Virus record (IMG/VR): IMGVR_UViG_3300030117_004212
Span: 6,765 to 42,105 of that record
From: a virus
Length of the DNA stretch: 35,341 nucleotides
Strand: one strand, 5' to 3'
In this document: piece by piece, positions 19,101 to 23,800 of the stretch
How the letters are laid out: each line of letters opens with the position of its first letter
How positions within the stretch are numbered: position 1 is the stretch's first letter
Made by a program: the position numbers and the translations under genes
Notes under the pieces: generated by a model
What the model was told of the DNA's origin: nothing
What the model saw: only the letters and a program-made list of their open reading frames with translations
Database searches by the model: none

Positions 19101-20037
19101 AGCCCAAAACATAAAGCAAAACGAACAGTACAAAATAAGTTTTACACATGGTATAACGCAGGGTGAAATAGCTGTTTATTATTACAACAATCAAAACTAT
19201 GGATTTAAAATAACTGGTATAGATAGTAATTCTCCAGCTGAATTTAGCGAAATCGTAACAATAGGTCAAGATATTTGGAGTCCTACACAAGGTGTTATAC
19301 ATGGTATGGATTATGGTCCAAATGGTATGGATATTGCTGCTGATTATAAAAATACTTTTGTTGTTAGAGCTAACGTGCCTTTTGGGGAAGAGGTAAACGG
19401 TTATATAGATAATTTATCTATGGTGAAGGTTTACGTTAGCGCTGATACAGCTGACAAAACTATTACGTTTAACGAGGCTGTAAATGGATGGAGTAGTTTT
19501 AAAAGTTTCGTTCCAGAAAATGGTGTTAGTTTATCTAAAAAATACTTTACATTTAAAAACGGTGGTTTATGGCAGCATTACATACCTAAGGTAAATGGTG
19601 CAACACATTATAATTCTGGTGGTTTTGAAATAAAATTCACAGCGGAAGAAGCTGACAACTATAATGTATTTTATAATAACGCTGGTCATTGCAGTATACA
19701 GGGCGTTTTAAATCAAAATCCATCTGTAGTTAAAGCTTTCAATACTATAAATTATGAAGGTAGTCAAACTTATATAACTAAGCCTAATAATGAAAGTGAA
19801 ATTACAATAGATAACGCTCTCGCGTGGGGTAATGTTAGTGGTGATATATTAGGATGGAAGTGCTCTGAAATAAAGTCAGATTTAGATGTTGGAAGTGTGA
19901 TTGAATTTATTAAAAAAGAAGGTAAATGGTTTAACTATATAAAAGGATTAAGTGTTGCGCAGACTTTAGATACTAGTAAATTTAACGTTCAAGGTATAGG
20001 TGTTGCTGAAAACGTAACAAGTGTAGTATTTGTTTAA
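10171..20037 (+). CDS. Giant tail nozzle/stabilisation-type structural protein
   Basis: This 3288-residue virion protein starts with a motif set I recognise from marine phage structural proteins: GKMNKDLDERLIPNGQYRDA (12-31), WTDGINDPRKIN, RFAYRYKYKDGEFSAFSPF (342-360), and YQVGVVYSDKYGRETPVFT (about 564-582). This set continues through VDLDIYYEA (about 1516-1524) to FGSIQKLFQRR, RGAVLRLSKDGLTPIS and DYNLTL (about 1722-1850). The repeated strand pattern suggests a beta-propeller-like ring as in T7 gp12 nozzle. A calcium-loop-like DVDGDG lies at 180-185. Residues 1850-3090 are beta-rich with many W, N and D, probably several jelly-roll or lectin-like domains. A conserved-looking end carries FKSFVPENG (about 3110-3118) and GKWFNYIKG (about 3250-3258). 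No enzyme motif was found. Position after the adaptor supports a tail-tip or receptor-contacting role. The length is far above T7 gp12 (about 800). Confidence 0.8.
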   Translation: MPEIKNTFLQGKMNKDLDERLIPNGQYRDALNIEVSTSDSSGVGVVKNILGNHRLETLISQGFTCVGSIANEKTNTLYWFISSYGTDAILEHDVDKDETSFVLVDKYAGTSKSVLKFSGKIITGINIIDNLLLWTDGINDPRKINIDECKKGTIDITTHTQISFDKGSFHGITVDLITGDVDGDGNSILITPGTFPFNQVEDSGERVWYESKQLDALLGLDAVKPGFDSSLASGLEHKVKHYRGNEYLGIKNIVAFNDPNPNTSTGTYFYAVDNFTDLNIIHDAWDKDDLIFGNDIAIDIEERHVTVIKPKPLSAPTVKINHSESDNQTVNIPNLFETKFPRFAYRYKYKDGEFSAFSPFTHPVFNPKYPKDTSVSNTTNIFYNKDNAYTAEEPHNKAMVNSIHSVELTDFVTPHTPEDVVEIEILCKHEESPIIYSINAIKRSHKDWHAKGNHEGLGLSLGLDKSSVGTYEAKGSIAKGKYVISTENIYAALPANQLLRPWDNVPKKALAQEVTGNRIVYGNYVQNYDLGDDTEISVSYNDRINNINSFDTHGLQHVKSQRNYQVGVVYSDKYGRETPVFTSTGGAINIPWSDNDGNLNASKSLQLSASVINNFPEWVDSLKFFIKETSNQYYNLTMDRAWVTKSTYELDDSKGHIWISFPSSDRNKVAEDDYIILKKKIGTGEEQTQAENKFKIIDIQNNAPDAIKYQLVNYGQLSQVSTNNATNALTEEIFTNADKRIDKEVDTITLSADGWKTFSNSTSGLFGGIPLEEKESPPTGPFRTTGLYISWRRLDVNGQGVSSKKYKITGGIFDTNYTLKLATPITKIDADIAHFNGNSSASLPSLHTDLVVQIEKRELKDSENFSGKFFVKISKNQVTDLIDSGNPVSILDQFQVASKIGKCWYWQDDVAALATQSASYNQSDVSNYGLTNYGGYIADHTTDPDDHIHDIQNNNIGDTDANSVEMKLTDYHTPWAGIKSVFGPTFFIDSMHMAAGQSEISNYAKYCCITWSGCTAGVDGSNEESSWSYPPLKTWLTDFGDISGLEQKLKKNSIWFDNNLISTSPLVEKDKDLFNRRVDGWVGPQQTPTRHSPSDAAIRNENHINGLEGIITTTNTHSIGPRRWLSGIVGDEQGVGSNTKIYSNDGEVGRHFMHLSFFAPGKDLHDGDWKDDSPSLFGGDSWAANLQGIWGGGVFTGGYKNKKYGTVKVHHHIMMEGNHDENNNYKPLAPRPGVGVGYDMKYRELHERQWDPTFNTNGDPDNKIRDFIRNLQPGAKFRFNKVSDINIQLNTTADGFTGVSAITMASDISDAGIIAGMLVFGEGIVDGTTVTSESGTTLNLSQNATIAAATTTLTFLPPENTDTEVYTIKKVAVKKLYNHTSWRKTYNRYLDTHGYKKRAQDILNYWSVETTALRYLDKVNSVGVSTDDTRRDELKAKIEQFGAAHNRRICYIIELDKNPTEATFNPLEATADIMTADFNQNNFCDIEFLDPVKDVLLSDLSKFPAIWELDPKKQEVDLDIYYEASGNIPVKINDKTNELFAPIGCRVEVLNSNNASSSILQSWNGSVAVFYPGFQKWGLDENGDQQEEINYSGLSLKFIKEDGSYTVAEVKEYTPSGNTLVDYETELEIKEDIGDNILSGLSWYNCFSFGNGIESNRIRDDFNTIYIANGVKASTVTQGTYEEEHRRNSLIYSGVYNSNSGTNDLNQFIAGEKITKDLNPTFGSIQKLFQRRISLIAFCEDRVVSIVSNKDTIYNADGNPQLVASNMVLGDANPFSGNYGISTNPESFAQESFRSYFTDKQRGAVLRLSKDGLTPISKNGMHDWFRDNLTQYNSLIGTYDSYKEDYNLTLSNNSFSQNLILDSFIETGGDPVSVTDVTNRILNYIPTGDTFLQVFNIYDVIDTAQVVDGNPNPFNWDAFLPASYLLTSSAVVTNHIGADPAYAIKAGELQAYMPEVLSVSAVPSTTLTYGRYATSNANANSLPSSGTYTTGTFWDPNAIKDLSWDPTKTIAEHKDLTPIRCTLTPVHYNDNNFVMRNRAGDSNTAYKYNNWGDVDLTSGRNICYPLTWKVGRGLVAEIQAHQIARGIVIAGTYDQNVSETTNGNYDWNPDNYYAYNQNFLQSHDGTGCIVFDRPSVNSYLKLSNFGETDDNGELTGDLNDEWRGHLLDRGDPEAANVKHSSFYNGDELLIEMDVIHYQTKCGGSWDVTDQNKRKAMYGRNYCQPQFEFYDGETLIDADKFAPRVISDATHGDVEITSEESHLDWQDNSGNWYYDNPNNPFRSHNFHDYINTNITSTNEGWGSGARIINNMNPFNGMMSQSGIQSNEIIWADGPTVTFTMTYDDANLYKLTAANADTYNVSSQKKKYVIAIKFQDPNQTDLTQEITPVKVVDDLTIRISNIEQGVYEGWFNNSFSKRLQRPLWTISRLKIRKIKGLISDDFEAPDEVTSVEVPAVPPVDIPAWTEINYNHFTVPTTTWTITDDAVLGTNGHPTMVIHEAQTAAVFGSNRSAVVQTGYAYNAVDPLSQGDPINYSIPEGDTIIEDSGVYSYTTEWSGTLATTPPTGTLFDRASAGNNSYTGTDVFHDNLYIEIESGDIDSATDIHHDLSNDPFEVNNWYLVDIEYDNFTPGIDPGEVLVYGVASVGGFIEGEEIDINGVGEYAGDNTIAHCKLIPTIRTEYGNSGVGDNKEVLRGIFQVAGDSYLNSNSQLNDFILRVVGCTNTIHITKIVTKKLSEQLPSFGTVADWDSSQDLAANTHSFSSNNMYFSDDKLCWQIPAISNYYENVWSQDITSPTDIYKTTWNLSFTVSQNPNTNNFSGSINGVVGVDNDGFRAMSFNDIQHEGNYMIEFELVDSPTVGNWNIYREEIGTTVNNQSPVYSDAVVEDGTLNYFAASSGNKIQFVNNSTQLVDQEYGISNIQLIPLQTSIFTGSIGSWNIVGFVPVLAYIYLDNEENRFVFNNCPITQDQEQFINLNQQLAQNIKQNEQYKISFTHGITQGEIAVYYYNNQNYGFKITGIDSNSPAEFSEIVTIGQDIWSPTQGVIHGMDYGPNGMDIAADYKNTFVVRANVPFGEEVNGYIDNLSMVKVYVSADTADKTITFNEAVNGWSSFKSFVPENGVSLSKKYFTFKNGGLWQHYIPKVNGATHYNSGGFEIKFTAEEADNYNVFYNNAGHCSIQGVLNQNPSVVKAFNTINYEGSQTYITKPNNESEITIDNALAWGNVSGDILGWKCSEIKSDLDVGSVIEFIKKEGKWFNYIKGLSVAQTLDTSKFNVQGIGVAENVTSVVFV

Positions 20038-20049
20038 AAATAAATTAAT

Positions 20050-21309
20050 ATGAAAATACAAAGTTTAAATATAGATGTTAATCAAATGCCTACAGCTGCA
20101 ACAGCCAGACGCTTTACTGTTAATGGTGTTATAGGATCTGAATTTAAAATGATAGTGTTACAAAATCCTAGTAGTTCTTCAAGTCAAACAGCATATTATA
20201 ATTTTAAAAATAAATCTTTTGATGCTGGACATAATAGTATGCATAATGATTTAATAGTAAAACTTTCTAGTTCTAGTTATTCTGATATTATAAGTTTTCC
20301 ATCTGGTGGTGGGGATTATGTAATTAAATTAATTCCTATAAATGAAACAGAAATATTTAATTCTAATTCTAATATAATAACTAAAAACATATCTAAACAA
20401 TCTGCCAATGCTACATTAACGTTTAAACCTGGCACGGCAGATACTAGTTATTATCAAACTCTACCAAGTGTTACATCTACTGGGGCCATCAATGACACGG
20501 CTACAGCTAATATTAATTTTAGTATTTTAAATTCTACTACAGACGCTAAAAGTTATGGGTTTTCAATTACAAGCTCAACTCTTACTGCATATAATGAAAA
20601 ATTTTGGTATTACGAAACAACAGAAAATGTAGTTACCAATAGAGCTGGGGATGGGGCAGATACCACGAGTATTACTGTAGATGATACATCAGAAATAGTT
20701 GAAGGAATGGAACTGAAATACTATAAAGGCACTACAGCTCCAGAAAATAACGCTGGAAGTGCGGTCGGTTATACTACCGTTCGTAGTGTTAATTCTGAGA
20801 CAGGAGGAATTACATTTACCCAGGCAGTTGGATTTGATGAAGGACAAACAATGACATTTAGAGCTTACGGTGTAGACTTAATACAAAGCTCTATTGACGC
20901 AAGATTAGAGTTTGGAGATTCTATTTTAGCTCCAACAGTTTTGACTAAAACAGTTGAAGCTAGAGGTGGTGTTACAGAGACTACTGATGGATCTAGTACT
21001 AATATAGCATTACCTAATACACTTGGTATTGGTGGTGGTAATAATTTTGGTTATACTGGAGTTGGTGTAAATAATACTTCGAGTAATAATGTAACATCTG
21101 TCACTGCGGACGCGGATGGAAGCGGTAACGATGGGCTTATAGTAGTACAATTAGCACAAGCGTTAACAGCTGGAACCGTTCTTACTTTCCTGCACACCTT
21201 TGCGCAAATAAACGTAGAGGGTTCAGTTACAATTAGTAAATATCCATCTGCTAATAAAACAATATATTTTGATTTAGACAAAGTATTAACATTAGGATCA
21301 GCTTCTTAA
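20050..21309 (+). CDS. Beta-rich virion protein, probably tail-associated
   Basis: This 419-residue protein is almost entirely beta-type sequence rich in S, T, N, G and V, with very few charged residues in long stretches. Residues 1-115 form one domain (FTVNGVIGSEFKMIVLQNPS, then GGGDYVIKLIPINETEIF). About 195-275 is a small module with the pattern threonine-rich strand, EIVEGMELKYY, TTVRSVNSETGGITFTQAV, MTFRAYG, which also occurs in the giant protein upstream and in the next small gene. The end (about 330-419) repeats the theme and closes with KTIYFDLDKVLTLGS. No signal peptide or enzyme motif. Location between the nozzle-like giant and other virion genes suggests a fibre, tip or decoration component. 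I cannot name a family. Confidence 0.65.
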   Translation: MKIQSLNIDVNQMPTAATARRFTVNGVIGSEFKMIVLQNPSSSSSQTAYYNFKNKSFDAGHNSMHNDLIVKLSSSSYSDIISFPSGGGDYVIKLIPINETEIFNSNSNIITKNISKQSANATLTFKPGTADTSYYQTLPSVTSTGAINDTATANINFSILNSTTDAKSYGFSITSSTLTAYNEKFWYYETTENVVTNRAGDGADTTSITVDDTSEIVEGMELKYYKGTTAPENNAGSAVGYTTVRSVNSETGGITFTQAVGFDEGQTMTFRAYGVDLIQSSIDARLEFGDSILAPTVLTKTVEARGGVTETTDGSSTNIALPNTLGIGGGNNFGYTGVGVNNTSSNNVTSVTADADGSGNDGLIVVQLAQALTAGTVLTFLHTFAQINVEGSVTISKYPSANKTIYFDLDKVLTLGSAS

Positions 21310-21319
21310 AATATAAAAT

Positions 21320-21658
21320 ATGGCACATACAAAAATAACTTTTAGCAATACTGTAAATCAATCCGCGCAAGTTGGTGATATGATATATATATCTGATGTT
21401 TTAACTGGTGGCACTACATCTGAACCCAAACAAGCTGGAAAGATACTAGAAGTTGCACAAAATCATATAATAATAGATAAAGATGTTAACGTTGCACCTG
21501 TTATTACTTCTGGTATGTTCATATTGTTTTCAAAACCAATAGAGGTAAATAATTCTAGTTTAAAAGGGTATTATGCTGATGTAACTTTTGAAAATTATTC
21601 TAATAAGTACGCAGAATTATACTCAATTAGCTCTGAAGCTGGTTTTAGTAGTAAATAA
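21320..21658 (+). CDS. Small beta-barrel-like virion protein
   Basis: This 112-residue protein consists mostly of one small beta module: SAQVGDMIYISDVLTGGTTS, AGKILEVAQNHIIIDKDV, VITSGMFILFSKPIEVN. The order of a 'GDM' strand, a turn, a hydrophobic strand pair, and a 'sGMFILF' strand matches the module in the preceding gene and in the giant tail protein. The last 30 residues (YYADVTFENYSNKYAELYSI, then SSEAGFSSK) form a distinct end that I associate with small proteins from marine phage structural clusters. It probably decorates the tail or head. Start is supported by the A/T leader ten bases after the upstream stop; no other start fits. Confidence 0.65.
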   Translation: MAHTKITFSNTVNQSAQVGDMIYISDVLTGGTTSEPKQAGKILEVAQNHIIIDKDVNVAPVITSGMFILFSKPIEVNNSSLKGYYADVTFENYSNKYAELYSISSEAGFSSK

Positions 21659-21702
21659 AGCGCAAAAAGTGTGACTATATAATTACACTTAAATTAAATA
21701 AA

Positions 21703-22119
21703 ATGAACAAAAAATATAACATTCGTTATATAGAAGCCAAAGACTTAGATATTATACGTAGTTGGTGGATTGAACGAAAAGAAGAACCTATTGAACTCGA
21801 TTTGTTACCACAAAATGGTTTAGGGGGTTTAATTATAGAAAACAAAGATATAATGATAGCAGCATGTTTTATTTATCTTACTAATTCAAAAATAGGATAT
21901 ATAGATCATTTAATATCTAATCCAGATTATAAAGGTAAAGGATTTTGGCATTATCCATTTATGTTAGCATGTTTTGAGGCTGCTAAAAATAGTGGCTGTG
22001 AAGAAGTTTGGGGTACATCATGTATTCCTAGCATTATAAAAAGGCTGAATAGATATGGATGTGAAATACTAGAACAACCTCATTACATTATATCTTATAA
22101 AAAAACAAATAATAAATAA
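21703..22119 (+). CDS. GNAT-fold N-acetyltransferase-like protein
   Basis: A 138-residue protein with the length and layout of a minimal GNAT domain. The N-terminal strand and helix (YNIRYIEAKDLDIIRSWWIE) are followed by strands GGLIIENKDIMIAACFIYLT and KIGYIDHLISNP. Then comes a motif A-like acetyl-CoA loop, NPDYKGKGFWHYP (about 78-90), which keeps the KGKG pyrophosphate-binding turn, then the helix FMLACFEAAKNSGC and strand EEVWGTS. A RLNRYGCEIL segment and a final strand (HYIISYKK) match the usual GNAT end. It would transfer an acetyl group from acetyl-CoA to an amine; the acceptor is unknown. Lying among virion genes, it may modify a virion or host protein, but this is speculation. The loop is slightly atypical, so activity is not assured. 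Confidence 0.75.
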   Translation: MNKKYNIRYIEAKDLDIIRSWWIERKEEPIELDLLPQNGLGGLIIENKDIMIAACFIYLTNSKIGYIDHLISNPDYKGKGFWHYPFMLACFEAAKNSGCEEVWGTSCIPSIIKRLNRYGCEILEQPHYIISYKKTNNK

Positions 22120-22125
22120 AAAATT

Positions 22126-23799
22126 ATGGGACGTAAATCTAAAAGAAAACAGCAAGGCGTGATGGAAGATATGCAGCAAATTGCGGCTGGTCAAGTAAGT
22201 GACTTTCAAAGTCAAATATCCGCTCAGCAAGCAAGTGTTGACGCTGCTATGGATGCTTATGCTGGTTTTGAATTTACAAATCCATTTGCTGGTTTACAAA
22301 ATCCGTACGCTGGAATACAAACTGATTTCACAAATCCCGCGGCAGGATTAACCAATGTTACAGAAGGTTTTACTAATGTAGCGGCGGGCGCTCAAAATGT
22401 AGCAGCTGGAATGACAAATTACGCCGCTGGAGCTCAAAACGTATTTGCTGGTGCTCAAAATATGTATGCTGGTTTGCAAAATCAGTTTGCTGGGATGGAA
22501 AATCTTTATGCTGGAATGGAAAACCAGTATGAGGGCATGGAAAACGTATTTGAAGATGCTACTATTGATACACGTGCCGCTGAGTTTCAAGCGCAACAAA
22601 CTGCACAACAACAAGCTAATATAATGCAGGGATTAAGAGGTGCGGCTGGAAGTAGTGGTATAGCCGCATTAGCCCAAACAATGGCTGGGCAAGGTCAATT
22701 AGCTGCTCAACAACAAGCTGCTGGTATTGGTCAACAAGAGAGACAGAACCAAATGATGCGAATGCAAGAAGCATCTAGAATTCAACAGCTACAAAGAGGT
22801 GAGGCCTCTAGATTAGCACAACAAGAAGCTGCTGGTGGTATGAGTATACAACAGCAAGAAAGAGCTGGAGCTGCTAGACTTCAAGAACAACAAGCAGCAG
22901 GTGCAATGACAGCCCAACAAATGAGAATGCAAGGAGCCGCGCAACAACAGCAATTGAGAATGCAGGGAGCAGCGGCATTACAAGGATTACAATTTCAAGG
23001 CGCTTCTCAGCAACAGCAATTACAAATACAAGGTGCTCAACAATTACAAAATCAACAAATTGCAGCAGCTCAACAATTACAAAACCAACAATTACAAGGT
23101 GACATGTGGGCTCAAGAACTGGGTGTAGCACAAACAAATCTAATGTTGGGTGCACAGGGTGATATAGACATGGCTATTGCTCAAGGAGAGGCAGGTGTTC
23201 AAGCTGGTCAATTCGGTCAATTAGGAACTATACTTGGTATGGAAATGGGGCAAATGGCTGGGTTACAAGAAGGATTACAAGGTGCTTATGGTAATTTATA
23301 TTCTAGTATGGGAATGGAAGCCGAAATGCATGGATCAAATGCTGCTAGTGGTGCTGGTATGTTTGGACAGGTTATTCAAGCTGGTGCTAGTATAAAAGTA
23401 GCAATGCTTTGTATTCCTAAAGGAACCAATATAGACTGCACTGATGGTAGTATAGCTATAGAAAATATTAAACCAGGCGATACTGTTATTGGTTACAACG
23501 GCAGTCCGGTGAAAGTACTACAAAAGCATGAATATTTAGAAGATCCTACAAAAGAAAGATTCTACAAGGTTAAATTTAATAATGGTTCTATTGTTGATCT
23601 TTGTGATATGCACAGGATTAAAGGCGAAAGAGCTAAAGATATAACAAAAGATATTGCAAGCAAAGAAGTTTACGGTGGTGTTGAATTTAGTTATGACTTA
23701 TTAACGGAAGACATGGGTTATAGAATAGATGGTATACCTGTTAATAGTATGATTGAAGAAATGGCAACTGCAATAGCTGAAAAAATAAATAATAAATAA
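22126..23799 (+). CDS. Repeat-rich ejection-like protein with C-terminal Hint domain
   Basis: This 557-residue protein has four parts. Residues 1-51 are a basic start and helix (MGRKSKRKQQG). Residues 52-145 hold about 13 heptads of the form N-x-aromatic/A-A-G-x-Q/T/E. Residues 207-327 are eleven gap-free 11-residue helical repeats rich in Q, A and G. Residues 429-557 are a Hint (intein/hedgehog-type) domain: C429 in MLCIPKGTNI, block A continuing IENIKPGDTVIGYNG, and a block B-like histidine H496 in DLCDMHRIKG. The C-terminal splicing residues (HN followed by C, S or T) are absent, so cleavage at C429 rather than splicing is expected. The Q/A-rich helices and position first in a three-gene set before a giant gene resemble T7 gp14 (internal core/ejection protein). 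The Hint call is solid; the gp14 analogy is inference. Confidence 0.75.
   Translation: MGRKSKRKQQGVMEDMQQIAAGQVSDFQSQISAQQASVDAAMDAYAGFEFTNPFAGLQNPYAGIQTDFTNPAAGLTNVTEGFTNVAAGAQNVAAGMTNYAAGAQNVFAGAQNMYAGLQNQFAGMENLYAGMENQYEGMENVFEDATIDTRAAEFQAQQTAQQQANIMQGLRGAAGSSGIAALAQTMAGQGQLAAQQQAAGIGQQERQNQMMRMQEASRIQQLQRGEASRLAQQEAAGGMSIQQQERAGAARLQEQQAAGAMTAQQMRMQGAAQQQQLRMQGAAALQGLQFQGASQQQQLQIQGAQQLQNQQIAAAQQLQNQQLQGDMWAQELGVAQTNLMLGAQGDIDMAIAQGEAGVQAGQFGQLGTILGMEMGQMAGLQEGLQGAYGNLYSSMGMEAEMHGSNAASGAGMFGQVIQAGASIKVAMLCIPKGTNIDCTDGSIAIENIKPGDTVIGYNGSPVKVLQKHEYLEDPTKERFYKVKFNNGSIVDLCDMHRIKGERAKDITKDIASKEVYGGVEFSYDLLTEDMGYRIDGIPVNSMIEEMATAIAEKINNK
22279..22560 (+). repeat. Degenerate 21-bp tandem repeats encoding heptads
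   Basis: Twelve full heptads and a partial one (residues 52-145) follow N-x-[YFA]-A-G-x-[QTE]. Their asparagines fall at 52, 59, then after a four-residue break (TDFT) at 70, 77, 84, and every seven residues to 140. Clear examples are NPFAGLQ, NVFAGAQ and NLYAGME. Positions 3 (often aromatic) and 6 (usually aliphatic) are spaced like a/d sites of a coiled coil, but every unit carries a glycine. Confidence 0.9.
22744..23106 (+). repeat. Eleven 33-bp units encoding hendecad helix repeats
   Basis: Residues 207-327 divide without gaps into 11-residue units such as RIQQLQRGEAS, SIQQQERAGAA, RLQEQQAAGAM, QQQQLRMQGAA, ALQGLQFQGAS and QLQNQQIAAAQ. Adjacent units are similar at DNA level (the 17 bases from 23035 recur at 23068). 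An 11-residue period makes either right-handed coiled coils or synuclein/apolipoprotein-like amphipathic helices. Confidence 0.9.
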
Positions 23800-23800
23800 C

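Noticed and set aside
21667-21690. Hairpin (AAGTGT...ACACTT) as a terminator before the GNAT gene
   Set aside because: The stem is only about 6-8 bp and weak, and no T-tract follows on the + strand. The T-run on the other strand has no gene to terminate.
22279-23106. CRISPR-like array
   Set aside because: The repeats are in frame, contiguous without spacers, degenerate, and explained by helical protein repeats.
22126-23799. Full splicing intein in the repeat-rich protein
   Set aside because: There is no C-terminal HN plus C/S/T and no extein after the domain, so a cleaving Hint domain fits better than a splicing intein.
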